A stretch of 64,000 nt of DNA, from the NCBI GenBank assembly GCA_036279355.1, contig DASUJH010000007.1, positions 102,752-166,751 of the forward strand, given 5' to 3'. This DNA is from Gemmatimonadales bacterium (GTDB lineage Bacteria > Gemmatimonadota > Gemmatimonadetes > Gemmatimonadales > GWC2-71-9). Shown here one piece after another: positions 29,780 through 37,438 of the stretch (its first letter is position 1; every line of letters starts with the position of its first letter). The notes below the pieces were generated by a model, which ran no database searches, was not told where the DNA came from, and worked only from the letters and a program-made list of their open reading frames with translations. Both the position numbers and the translations under genes were made by a program.

Positions 29780-30976
29780 CTACTCGCGCCGCTGGCAAAG
29801 CTCTCCGAAGAACGCCCCAATATCGCGGGCCAGCAGCTCCGGCTCCTCGCACGCCGCGAAGTGGCCGCCCCTCGGCATCTCAGTCCACCGGCGGACGGCG
29901 TACAAACGCTCAACCCACTCCCGGGGCGGTACACCTTCCGGGATCGTCATGTGGTTGAATACAGCGACCGCCGTCGGCACACCCACGTAGTCGTGCGGCC
30001 CCACGGGACCGAGGCGGCGGTCGTCGTAATAGGTTCGCATCGACGACGTAATCGTCTGGGTCGCCCAGTAGATCGTGAGCGTCGAAAGCAGGAAGTCGCG
30101 GCTGAAGCCGCGCTCGACATCGCCGGCGCAACCGCCCCACGACCGCCACTTCTCGATGAGCCAGGCCGCGAGGCCGGCCGGCGAATCGTTGAGCCCGTAT
30201 CCGACGGTTCCGGGCTTCGTCGCCTGAATCTGCTTGTACCCGCCTTCGGCCCGCCACCACGTTTCCATGTATGCGTCGTAGGCGGCCTCGACCTCCGTGA
30301 GCGGGCGCGCGCCCGGCCCCGCGTACGGCGCCACATCGAGCGTGTACAGGTGGATGCCGATGACCGACCCCGGGTGGTCGCGGCCGAGGTATGCGCTCAC
30401 CGCCGCGCCGAAGTCTCCGCCGACGGCGCCGTAGCGCTCGTAGCCCAGCCCGTGCATGAGCCGGTGCCAGAGCCCCGCGACGTACGGCATCGTCATGCCC
30501 TGGCGCGCTGGCCGATCTGAAAAGCCGTACCCAGGCAACGATGGGATCACCACGTCGAACGCGGGCGCATCGAGCCCGTGCGCGGCGGGATTGGTGAGCA
30601 ACGGCACCAGGGGCAGGAGCTCGAGAAACGTACTTGGCCACCCGTGGGTCAGCACCAGGGGAACGGCGTCGCGTCCGGTGCCGCGCTCGTGGACGAAGTG
30701 GATGCCGAGACCGTCCAGCTCAGCGCGGTAATGGTGAAAGTCGTTCAACTCGCGCTCGCGTGCGCGCCAGTCGAACCCGTCGGCCCAGTACGCGAGCAGC
30801 TCGCGCAGATAGCCGAGCTCGGTGCCTTGCTCCCAGCCGATCCCGGGGAGCTGGTCGGGCCAGCGCGTGCGCCGGATTCGCGTGCGAAGATCGTCCAGCA
30901 CGTCGTCCTCGACCCGGATCGCGTAGGGAGTGGGCCGAAGCTCAGGCAGCACGGGCGACCCCGCGGCGCCGGTCAC
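29780..30976 (-). CDS. Epoxide hydrolase (alpha/beta-hydrolase with N-terminal EHN domain)
   Basis: 398 residues. The N-terminal EHN domain (about residues 15-120) leads into an alpha/beta hydrolase: HGWPSTFLELLPLV is the oxyanion loop, GGDFGAAVSAYLG has the nucleophile Asp in place of Ser, and GGHFAACEEP provides the catalytic His. This Asp nucleophile marks epoxide or juvenile-hormone-type hydrolases. The GTG at 30976 overlaps the stop of the NTF2-fold gene by four bases (GTGA); an upstream in-frame start would only extend into that gene. It probably opens epoxides to diols. Confidence 0.88.
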   Translation of the reverse strand: MTGAAGSPVLPELRPTPYAIRVEDDVLDDLRTRIRRTRWPDQLPGIGWEQGTELGYLRELLAYWADGFDWRARERELNDFHHYRAELDGLGIHFVHERGTGRDAVPLVLTHGWPSTFLELLPLVPLLTNPAAHGLDAPAFDVVIPSLPGYGFSDRPARQGMTMPYVAGLWHRLMHGLGYERYGAVGGDFGAAVSAYLGRDHPGSVIGIHLYTLDVAPYAGPGARPLTEVEAAYDAYMETWWRAEGGYKQIQATKPGTVGYGLNDSPAGLAAWLIEKWRSWGGCAGDVERGFSRDFLLSTLTIYWATQTITSSMRTYYDDRRLGPVGPHDYVGVPTAVAVFNHMTIPEGVPPREWVERLYAVRRWTEMPRGGHFAACEEPELLARDIGAFFGELCQRRE

Positions 30977-31356
30977 GCCGCCGCCGGCGCGATCGGCGTA
31001 CCCTGCGCCGAGGCCAGCCTGCACTCGCGGCCGTCCGACACGTAGATGTGCGTGTAGCGACTATGGGCGCCGAAGCTCTGCTCACCGAACCGTCCCCGCA
31101 TGCGGGTCTGCCCGGTGACGACCGCTGCATCGCCGTAGACCCGCACGCGTGCATCCACCCGGTCAATCGTCTCGAACACGAGCTGCCCCGCGCCGACCAG
31201 GTCGAGCAGCACCGCGCCCGGAATCTCCGAGCCGGTCATCACGTCGATGAGAACGAAGTCGGATGTGAGCACGCGCTCTAGGGCGGCGCGGTCCCGCCCG
31301 AGCAGCGCGCCGAAAAACCGGTCCTCGGCGTCGCGGGCCGCGCGCTCGAGATCCAT
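30973..31356 (-). CDS. NTF2-fold (SnoaL/DUF4440-like) protein
   Basis: 127 residues. The pattern DAEDRFFGALLGRDRAALERVLTSDFVLID, then VYGDAAVVTGQTRM and the closing RYTHIYVSDG..RLASAQGTPI is typical of SnoaL-like and DUF4440 proteins, a cone-shaped fold used as enzyme, binding or immunity modules. No catalytic pair is certain. Direct coupling to the epoxide hydrolase suggests a shared pathway. Confidence 0.82.
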   Translation of the reverse strand: MDLERAARDAEDRFFGALLGRDRAALERVLTSDFVLIDVMTGSEIPGAVLLDLVGAGQLVFETIDRVDARVRVYGDAAVVTGQTRMRGRFGEQSFGAHSRYTHIYVSDGRECRLASAQGTPIAPAAA

Positions 31357-31370
31357 CGCAGGGCGCCGGG

Positions 31371-31808
31371 TCAGACCCGGATCAGCGCAATCCCCGCGGC
31401 GGGATCGAACACCCGCTGCAGGTGCGCCGGCTCCTCGGTCAGCATCACCTCGAGCGTCGGCCGCACGATGGCCCGCAGGAGATGCCCTCCGTGCGCTGTG
31501 CCGTCGGACTTGCCCACCACCAGGTGCGCATGCACCTTGGGCTGCCCGTCGGGCGCCAGGCTCACATCACCTACGAGCGACAGCACCTCGACCTGCTCCT
31601 GGACCGGGATCGGCCGGTACTGCTTGGACTGCCATTCGAAGTAGCCCAGCGTCACCTCGCGGCATGCGCCAATCGCGGTGAAGCGGCTCCCGGCCAGATG
31701 CTGCTCGCGGGCGAACGCGTGCAGCCCATCCAGCACCTCGTCGCCGGTCTCGAAGATCAGCGCGAACGTCCGCTGCCCGTCGGCCGTCGCCAGAAGCTTG
31801 TGCTGCAT
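31371..31808 (-). CDS. PPC/DUF296-domain protein
   Basis: 145 residues. FALIFETGDEVLDGLHAFAREQ, followed by FTAIGACREVTLGYF and KVHAHLVVGKSDGTAHGGHL, matches the PPC (DUF296) domain found alone in bacteria and with AT-hooks in plants. The His residues in HAHL and HGGHL could form a metal site in the trimer. The domain is sometimes called DNA-binding, but stand-alone bacterial members have no proven function. It lies 14 bases upstream of the NTF2-fold gene. Confidence 0.85.
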   Translation of the reverse strand: MQHKLLATADGQRTFALIFETGDEVLDGLHAFAREQHLAGSRFTAIGACREVTLGYFEWQSKQYRPIPVQEQVEVLSLVGDVSLAPDGQPKVHAHLVVGKSDGTAHGGHLLRAIVRPTLEVMLTEEPAHLQRVFDPAAGIALIRV

Positions 31809-31823
31809 GCCGCCTCGCGCCTC

Positions 31824-32189
31824 CTACGGAACGAACTGCGCGACACCGTCGCGGAACGACCAGTCGATGTCGCGGTTCTCGACGATCGTGATGAGCACGT
31901 TGGCCGGATCGATGCCGGGATCGCGCGCCAGATTCTCCACCGCCTTCCGGTAGAACGCCTTCTTCGCCTCGGCCGGCCGCCCGCTCCGCATGATGAGGTA
32001 CATCATTACCCGATCGGCGGTGCGCGTCTGGTGCTCGAGGCAATAGGGCTCGTGTTCCGTGATGATCTGGTAGCGGTCGTCGGCCGGAAAGCCCATCGTT
32101 TCGATTACGGCGGAGTTGACGCCGTCGCCAATGGCTTTGACATACGCGGGCGACTTGCCCTTGAGGATGGAGATGTTGACCAGCGGCAT
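31824..32189 (-). CDS. Tautomerase-family protein
   Basis: 121 residues. It begins Met-Pro-Leu, so loss of Met would leave the N-terminal Pro that is the catalytic base of 4-oxalocrotonate tautomerase-like enzymes. The fold is a tandem beta-alpha-beta, seen as PLVNISILKGKSPAYVKAI and RVMMYLIMRSGRPAEAKKAF, followed by the motif VLITIVENRDIDWSF. It is the first gene of a small catabolic-looking cluster with the PPC, NTF2-fold and epoxide hydrolase genes. Substrate not known. Confidence 0.85.
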   Translation of the reverse strand: MPLVNISILKGKSPAYVKAIGDGVNSAVIETMGFPADDRYQIITEHEPYCLEHQTRTADRVMMYLIMRSGRPAEAKKAFYRKAVENLARDPGIDPANVLITIVENRDIDWSFRDGVAQFVP

Positions 32190-32227
32190 GCGGCACGCCT
32201 CACTCGATGTGAACCATCAACCCAGTC

Positions 32228-32707
32228 CTAGACGCCGAGCCCTGCTTCGGGCACGCCGACACCAAGCTGCCTGAGCCCTTCGTAGAGTACAATGCTCACC
32301 GCGTTGGCCAGGTTGAGGCTCCGCACGTCACCCGGCATCGGAATCCTGAAGCAGCGGTCGGGATGCTTGTCCAGAATGCGCTGCGGCAGGCCGTCGGTCT
32401 CGTTGCCGAAAACGAGGCAACTGTTGCTCCGGTAGGGCGCGTCCCGGTAGTCCCGCTCCGCGTTGGCGGAGAAGTACAGGCAGCGGTCGCGGCTGATCGC
32501 ATCGCGGAAGGCGAACCAGTCGTGGTGTACCCAGAGGTCGGCCTTGTCCCAGTAGTCCAGCGCCGCGCGCTGCACCTCGCGGTGGTCGAGCTTGAAGCCG
32601 AGCGGCTCGATGAGATGAAGCGGCGTGTCGGTGGCCGCGCAGAGGCGGGCGATGTTGCCTGTGTTCGGCGGAATGCGAGGCTCGATGAGCACGACGTGCA
32701 AAGCCAT
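32228..32707 (-). CDS. trmL: tRNA (cytidine/uridine-34-2'-O)-methyltransferase
   Basis: SPOUT-class knotted methyltransferase that modifies the wobble base of certain leucine tRNAs. 159 residues, normal for TrmL. VLIEPRIPPNTGNIARLCAA starts the protein; LVFGNETDGLP and IPMPGDVRSLNLANAVSIVL are the SAM-binding knot. Ten bases separate its start from the moaA stop, so it may be carried on the moaDEA transcript. Confidence 0.95.
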   Translation of the reverse strand: MALHVVLIEPRIPPNTGNIARLCAATDTPLHLIEPLGFKLDHREVQRAALDYWDKADLWVHHDWFAFRDAISRDRCLYFSANAERDYRDAPYRSNSCLVFGNETDGLPQRILDKHPDRCFRIPMPGDVRSLNLANAVSIVLYEGLRQLGVGVPEAGLGV

Positions 32708-32716
32708 GCGAGTCGG

Positions 32717-33745
32717 TCAACCTCCGCGGGTGTGCATCTCGCGCCGCGGGTCGGCGCGCAGTGTGTCGAGCTGATAGAGCGCGCCGCGGTCCGCGAGGCC
32801 GAGGCGCTCCTCGGCGCCGCGGTCGGTGCGGGCCTCCCAACGGCTCCGGATGAGCGCGCGCAGCTCGTCGTCGGTGGCGCCGAGACGGACCGGCTCGCGC
32901 AGGTCGATGCCGCCGGCAGCGTAGAGGCAGAGGTACCAAGTGCCGTCCGCCGTGAGGCGGCTCCGGTCGCAGGTGCGGCAGAAGGGCGCCGTCGTAGAAG
33001 CGATGATGCCGAAGGTGGCCCCGTCCGGCAGGGCGAAGCGCTCGGCGGGGGCCGCCGGGTCTCCGGGTTCGGGCAACGGCGCGATCGGGCCATACTGTCG
33101 TTCCAGGCGCTCGAGCATCTCCCGCCGCGATACCACCTGCGCCACGCTCCATCCGGTGGCGCCGCCCACGTCCATGTATTCGATGAACCGCGCCTCCGCC
33201 TCGTGCTCGCGGGCGAACTCGATCAGATCCGGTAACTCGTCGTCGTTGTATCCGCGGATCACGACGGTGTTGAGCTTGATGCGTTCAAAGCCCGCGGCGC
33301 GGGCGACGCGGATGCCCTCGAGAATGTCCGCATGCCGCGCGCTCCGCGCGAACTCCAGCATCCGCTCCGGCCGCAGCGTGTCGAGACTCACGGTGACGCG
33401 CCCGAGCCCCGCCGCGCGGAGCCGCGCCGCCTCGCGCGCGAGCAGCACGCCATTGGTGGTGAGCGCGAGATCGCGGACGGCCGAATTGCCGGCGAGCTGC
33501 CGGACCAGCGCGGGCAGATCGTGCCGCAGGAGCGGCTCGCCGCCGGTGAGGCGCACCTTGCTCACGCCGAGGTCGGTGAAGACGCGGACGAGCCGGGCGG
33601 TCTCCTCGAAGGTGAGAATCGAGGCCCGCGGGAGCCAGACGTAATGCTCCTCCGGCATGCAGTACCGGCAACGCATGTTGCAGCGGTCGGTGACCGACAC
33701 GCGGAGGCTTCCGAGGGGGCGCGACAGGCGGTCAACCGGTTGCAT
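32717..33745 (-). CDS. moaA: GTP 3',8-cyclase (molybdenum cofactor synthesis)
   Basis: Radical-SAM enzyme making the first intermediate of molybdenum cofactor from GTP; 342 residues. Cys22, Cys26 and Cys29 (RCNMRCRYCMPEE) hold the SAM cluster, VRLTGGEPLLR is the second conserved block, and FCRTCDRSRLTADGTWYLC holds the C-terminal cluster that binds GTP. The C terminus ends in Gly-Gly, the tail needed for activity. It overlaps moaE by 14 bases. Its usual partner moaC is not in the window. Confidence 0.95.
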   Translation of the reverse strand: MQPVDRLSRPLGSLRVSVTDRCNMRCRYCMPEEHYVWLPRASILTFEETARLVRVFTDLGVSKVRLTGGEPLLRHDLPALVRQLAGNSAVRDLALTTNGVLLAREAARLRAAGLGRVTVSLDTLRPERMLEFARSARHADILEGIRVARAAGFERIKLNTVVIRGYNDDELPDLIEFAREHEAEARFIEYMDVGGATGWSVAQVVSRREMLERLERQYGPIAPLPEPGDPAAPAERFALPDGATFGIIASTTAPFCRTCDRSRLTADGTWYLCLYAAGGIDLREPVRLGATDDELRALIRSRWEARTDRGAEERLGLADRGALYQLDTLRADPRREMHTRGG

Positions 33746-34160
33746 GCCCTGCCCCCACCCACTCCTCGGTTCCGTCGCTGAAGTATTCCCGTTTCCAGAT
33801 CGGCACCCGGGCCTTGACCTCCTCGATCACGTAGCGGCATGCGGCAAAGGCGGCATCGCGGTGCGCCGAGGCGGCGGCGATTGCCACCGACGCCTCACCG
33901 ATTTCGAGCGGACCGATGCGATGCTCGAGCGCGACCGCGACGTCCCACCGCGCCCGCGCCTCGTCGACGATGCGCGCGCACTCCGCCTCGGCCATCGGGC
34001 CGTACGCCGAATAGTCGAGCCGCGCCACGCCGCGCCCCTCGTGATGGTTGCGCACGACGCCCAGGAAACATGCAACGCCGCCGCGCTCCGGCGACGTGAC
34101 CAGGCTTACGAGTCGGCCCAGATCGAGCGGGCGCTCCACCAGGTAGCCCACGTTACCCAC
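33732..34160 (-). CDS. moaE: Molybdopterin synthase catalytic subunit
   Basis: Large subunit of molybdopterin synthase, which places two sulfurs from MoaD thiocarboxylate on the cofactor precursor. 142 residues. ACFLGVVRNHHEG is the dimer-interface loop, and VPIWKREYFSDG carries the catalytic lysine near the C terminus. The start is a GTG inside the end of moaD (8-base overlap). Confidence 0.93.
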   Translation of the reverse strand: MGNVGYLVERPLDLGRLVSLVTSPERGGVACFLGVVRNHHEGRGVARLDYSAYGPMAEAECARIVDEARARWDVAVALEHRIGPLEIGEASVAIAAASAHRDAAFAACRYVIEEVKARVPIWKREYFSDGTEEWVGAGHATG

Positions 34161-34443
34161 CTGCCACCGGGGGCAGGATGGCGACCTCGTCTCCTTCGGT
34201 GAGCGGCGCGTCGGGCCGGCTGTGCGCGAGGTTCACGGCGCAGAGCGGGCGCTGGGGCAGCCGGTCGCCGCCCGGCATGGCGCTGAGCGCGCGGAGCACC
34301 GACGCAACGTTGGCCGGCGCGGCGAGCGTGAGCTCGAGCGACTCCCGCCCCAGCGCCTCGGCATAACTCGCGAAGAGGAGCACCCGTACGGCGATCGTGG
34401 CGCCGATGGAGACTGGTTCGGACGCGGTACGCGACACACTCAC
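34153..34443 (-). CDS. moaD: Molybdopterin synthase sulfur carrier subunit
   Basis: Ubiquitin-like protein whose C-terminal Gly-Gly (PPVAGG) is turned into the thiocarboxylate sulfur donor for MoaE. RVLLFASYAEALGRESLEL is the first strand and helix, and EGDEVAILPPVAGG the end. The start is not certain: GTG at 34443 (96 residues) has a G-rich stretch nine bases upstream and is chosen; GTG at 34437 is possible. It begins downstream of the HU-gene terminator, so moaDEA probably has its own promoter. Confidence 0.85.
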   Translation of the reverse strand: MSVSRTASEPVSIGATIAVRVLLFASYAEALGRESLELTLAAPANVASVLRALSAMPGGDRLPQRPLCAVNLAHSRPDAPLTEGDEVAILPPVAGG

Positions 34444-34472
34444 TGGACGATACCCCCCGGGGCACGAGGCCT

Positions 34473-34503
34473 CAAAAACGTCGAGCCGCGCTCGGCGGCT
34501 CGA
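34473..34503 (-). terminator. Intrinsic terminator of the HU-family gene
   Basis: On the minus strand TCGAGCCG and CGGCTCGA form a perfect 8-base stem with a 7-base loop, followed after two bases by five T. It begins 29 bases after the HU stop codon and precedes moaD. This is the best intrinsic terminator seen in the window. Confidence 0.75.
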
Positions 34504-34531
34504 GATGATGCAATCGGTTCGCGAGCCGGGC

Positions 34532-34870
34532 TCAGGCGCCCTGCACCGGCTCCGCCGGTTCCACGTCGGGCGCATCCTCCTCGGCGACGAGCGCCCGCAA
34601 CTCTTTGCTGGGCTTGAACACGGGCACCGGACGCGCGGCTACTTCAACCGGATCGCCGGTGCGCGGGTTCCGCGCCATGCGGGTCTTGCGACGGCGGATC
34701 TTGAAGGTGCCGAACCCCCGCACCTCGATGTTCTGTTGAGCCTTGAGCGCGTCTTTCACCGCCTCGAGAAAGGCGTCCACCACGCGCGCGCAGTCTTTCT
34801 TGGAGATCATCGGGCCCGCGGTGCGGGCGATCGACGCTGTCACCTGCTCGACGAGATCGGCCTTGGTCAT
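34532..34870 (-). CDS. HU/IHF-family DNA-binding protein
   Basis: 112 residues. MTKADLVEQVTASIA starts the helical dimerisation part, GFGTFKIRRRKTRMARNPRTG leads into the DNA-bending arm with its conserved Pro, and PVPVFKPSKELR closes the fold. A short acidic tail (about 15 residues rich in Glu, Asp and Pro) follows the core. The ATG at 34870 has a G-rich ribosome-binding site. Flanked by a near-consensus promoter and an intrinsic terminator, it is probably transcribed alone and strongly. Confidence 0.93.
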   Translation of the reverse strand: MTKADLVEQVTASIARTAGPMISKKDCARVVDAFLEAVKDALKAQQNIEVRGFGTFKIRRRKTRMARNPRTGDPVEVAARPVPVFKPSKELRALVAEEDAPDVEPAEPVQGA

Positions 34871-34925
34871 CAATCCCCCAGGAGGGTCTGAGACGGCGGG
34901 CGCCAGAGGAGGCCCCTAGACGCCG

Positions 34926-34954
34926 ATCTTAGGAGCTTACCTGTTGAGTGTCAA
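34926..34954 (-). promoter_or_regulatory. Near-consensus sigma-70 promoter of the HU-family gene
   Basis: Minus strand: TTGACA (34949-34954), a 17-base spacer, then TAAGAT (34926-34931). The -35 is a perfect match and the -10 matches five of six positions. The -35 overlaps the stop codon of carA. Transcription would start near 34919, giving a leader of about 50 bases. Confidence 0.75.
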
Positions 34955-36066
34955 GGGGTTGGCAACTTGGCCGAGGTTCCGGACCGCACCAGGGCGAGGA
35001 ACTCGGCGAAGTGCGGATAGGCGTCGTGCGGCCCCGGCGACGCCTCCGGGTGATACTGCACGGCAAAGAGCGGCAGCTCGCGATGCCGGATTCCCTCGAT
35101 CGTGCCGTCGTTCAGGTTGAGGTGCGTCACCTCGAGCCCCGGCGCGCCGGGCACCCCGCCCTCGTCGCCCACCAGCGCGAACCCGTGATTCTGCGTCGTG
35201 ATGAGCACCGTGCCCCGGGCCACATCTCTCACTGGATGATTCCCGCCGCGATGGCCGTACGGCATCTTGGCCGTCCGACCCCCGAATGCGAGGCCGATGA
35301 GCTGATGGCCGAGGCAGATGCCGAAGGTCGGAAGGCCGGCGGTGGTGAGCTCGCGGATCGGGGCGAAGGCGTATTCAACGGCGGCCGGATCGCCCGGACC
35401 GTTCGAGAGAAAGAGACCGTCGGGCGCGAGCGCGCGTACCGCCGCCGCGGGCGTCGTGGCGGGCACGACAGTTACTCGGCAGCCCACATCCACCAGCATG
35501 CGCACGATGTTGCGCTTCATTCCGAAGTCGTACGCCACCACGTGCGGCCCCGCGCCCTCGGTGTGTCGCTCGCGCACGGTGGCGCGCGATGCGAGGTCGA
35601 GCCCCTCCATCGAAGGCGACGTGAGTAGCTGCGCCGTAAGCTCGGGCGTCGGTGCGTGCCCCTCGGCCAGCACGCCGCGCATCGCGCCCCGCTCCCGCAG
35701 GTGCCGGGTGAGGCGTCGCGTATCGACCCCCTCGATGACTGGAACGCCGGCCGACGCGAGCCAAGCGTCGAGCGAGGCCGTGGCGCGCCAGTTGGACGGC
35801 TCTCGCGCCAGCTCGCGTACGACGACTCCGCTCACCTGCGGGTGTTCCGACTCCATGTCCTCGGTGTTGATCCCGTAATTGCCGATCATCGGCGCCGTCA
35901 TGACGACGATCTGGCCCAGGTAGCTCGGGTCCGTGAACGTCTCCTGATAGCCGGTGAGACTTGTGGTAAAGACCACCTCACCGAACGAGGGGTCGAGCGG
36001 CCGCGGCACGCTGCCCGAAAACCACGCGCCGTCCTCCAGCAATACGAAGGCGGGGCGATCGGTCAC
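34951..36066 (-). CDS. carA: Carbamoyl-phosphate synthase small (glutaminase) subunit
   Basis: Glutamine amidotransferase that feeds ammonia to CarB for arginine and pyrimidine synthesis; 371 residues. The N-terminal domain has [19 protein letters not shown]; the class I glutaminase has [15 protein letters not shown] with the nucleophile Cys and [11 protein letters not shown] with the catalytic His. The GTG at 36066 begins [13 protein letters not shown], matching the family N terminus; the open frame upstream runs into the secG tail. carB is not in the window. Confidence 0.95.
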   Translation of the reverse strand: MTDRPAFVLLEDGAWFSGSVPRPLDPSFGEVVFTTSLTGYQETFTDPSYLGQIVVMTAPMIGNYGINTEDMESEHPQVSGVVVRELAREPSNWRATASLDAWLASAGVPVIEGVDTRRLTRHLRERGAMRGVLAEGHAPTPELTAQLLTSPSMEGLDLASRATVRERHTEGAGPHVVAYDFGMKRNIVRMLVDVGCRVTVVPATTPAAAVRALAPDGLFLSNGPGDPAAVEYAFAPIRELTTAGLPTFGICLGHQLIGLAFGGRTAKMPYGHRGGNHPVRDVARGTVLITTQNHGFALVGDEGGVPGAPGLEVTHLNLNDGTIEGIRHRELPLFAVQYHPEASPGPHDAYPHFAEFLALVRSGTSAKLPTP

Positions 36067-36109
36067 CCGGTCACCCCGCTCGCGTTGCCCGGTCGAGCCA
36101 TCCGCTTCG

Positions 36110-36667
36110 TCACGGCTTGGGCGCGGAGGGTTGCGCCGGCTTGGTGGACGGCTGCGCCGACTTGGGAGATGGTGCGGGCGGCCCCTGCTTGGGTGCGGCT
36201 GACGTCGGCGCGGCAGGGTTGGGTGCCGCGGCGGGCCCAGCGTTCGGGCTGGCCGCATTTGGGCTGGCCGCATTTGGGCTGGCCGCATTTGGGCTGGCCG
36301 CATTTGGGCTGGCCGCATCCGGCGATGCCGCGCCCGCTCCAGCTCCCGGCACCGACGGCGTCACGCCGGGCAGCGGCGCCGGCGCTACAGGCACTGCGCT
36401 CTGGAGCCGCTGCTGCAGCTCGCTATTCCCGACGGCCGGGTGCACGAACGAGAGCACCAGCGAGAGGAACAGGAAGATGCCGCCGCACCACCAGGTCATC
36501 TTGGTGAGGATGGTGACGGCCTGGCGTCCGCCGAGCACCCGGTTGTCCATGGTGCCCCCGGCGCCGCCCAGGGCCGCAAGTCCGCCGCCCTCGCCGGCCT
36601 GGAGAAGGACCACGACCGACAGGATCAGCGCATCGAGAATGAGCAGAACGAGCAGGAAGTAAAACAT
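36110..36667 (-). CDS. secG: Preprotein translocase subunit SecG with repeat-rich tail
   Basis: 185 residues, about twice the usual SecG length. Residues 1-80 are the normal two-helix SecG, with the conserved loop [13 protein letters not shown] and the cytoplasm-near segment TILTKMTWW. After residue 95 the protein turns into a Pro/Ala/Ser tail, including five units of Ala-Ala-Ser-Pro-Asn encoded by a 15-base tandem repeat, and a Pro/Lys-rich end. The tail is probably disordered. It lies between tpiA and carA. Confidence 0.93.
   Translation of the reverse strand: MFYFLLVLLILDALILSVVVLLQAGEGGGLAALGGAGGTMDNRVLGGRQAVTILTKMTWWCGGIFLFLSLVLSFVHPAVGNSELQQRLQSAVPVAPAPLPGVTPSVPGAGAGAASPDAASPNAASPNAASPNAASPNAASPNAGPAAAPNPAAPTSAAPKQGPPAPSPKSAQPSTKPAQPSAPKP
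36247..36321. repeat. 15-base tandem repeat in secG, five copies
   Basis: The unit GGCTGGCCGCATTTG occurs five times head to tail (starting at 36247, 36262, 36277, 36292 and 36307), the last copy diverging at its end. The period is a multiple of three, so changes in copy number keep secG in frame. Confidence 0.95.
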
Positions 36668-36700
36668 GGCGCGGAAGCGTAGTGGAAACGGTGGCGCAAA

Positions 36701-37438
36701 TCAACCGGCGGAGATGATTTCCGCCCACCCCTCCGCTGCGAGGCTGGCGCCTCCCACCAATACCCCGTCGATGTCCGGCTCGGCCAGGAGCGCGCGCACG
36801 TTGGCGCCGCTTACGCTGCCGCCGTAGAGCACCCGGACGCCCGGCGGCCAGCCGCGCTCGGCGAGATACGCGCGAATGAACCGGTGCACCAGAGCCGCGT
36901 CTTCCGGTGTGGCGTTCCGGCCGGTGCCGATGGCCCAGACCGGCTCGTACGCGATCACGACCCGCGACGGATCGCTGGCGGGCACCGGCTCGAGCTGCCG
37001 CCTCACGGCATCCTCGGTACGGCCCGCCTCCCGCTGGGCAAGCGTCTCGCCGACGCAGAGCACCACCCCGATACCCGCCGCGAGGGCCGCCTTCACCTTG
37101 CGAGCGCTCTGCTCGGCCGTCTCGCCGAAGAGATGGCGCCGCTCCGAGTGCCCGACCAGTGTGAGCGTGGCTCCAGCTTCGATGGCGAGCGGGAGCGAGA
37201 GCTCACCGGTGAACGCCCCCTTGGGCTCCCAGTGCACGTTCTGCACGCCAACCCGAATGTCCGGGCGCGGCCGGAAGGCCTCGGCCAGTGCGGCGATCGA
37301 GACGTTCGGCGGAAAAAACCAGAGATTCCGGCCCTCGGCCGGTGCCACCAGCTCCATGAACCGGGTGGCGAACGTGCGCGCGGCGCCCGGACCGTGGTGC
37401 ATCTTCCAATTGGCCGCAAAAATGAGCGGGCGCGCCAT
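36701..37438 (-). CDS. tpiA: Triosephosphate isomerase
   Basis: Interconverts dihydroxyacetone phosphate and glyceraldehyde 3-phosphate; 245 residues. Catalytic residues are all visible: Asn10 and Lys12 (FAANWKMHH), His97 (VGHSERR) and Glu165 (YEPVWAIGTG), with GGSV as the phosphate loop. The ATG at 37438 shares one base with the pgk stop (TAATG). It forms a unit with gap and pgk. Confidence 0.97.
   Translation of the reverse strand: MARPLIFAANWKMHHGPGAARTFATRFMELVAPAEGRNLWFFPPNVSIAALAEAFRPRPDIRVGVQNVHWEPKGAFTGELSLPLAIEAGATLTLVGHSERRHLFGETAEQSARKVKAALAAGIGVVLCVGETLAQREAGRTEDAVRRQLEPVPASDPSRVVIAYEPVWAIGTGRNATPEDAALVHRFIRAYLAERGWPPGVRVLYGGSVSGANVRALLAEPDIDGVLVGGASLAAEGWAEIISAG

Noticed and set aside
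36247..36321. CRISPR-like repeat array
   Set aside because: The repeats are directly adjacent without spacers and encode the SecG tail.
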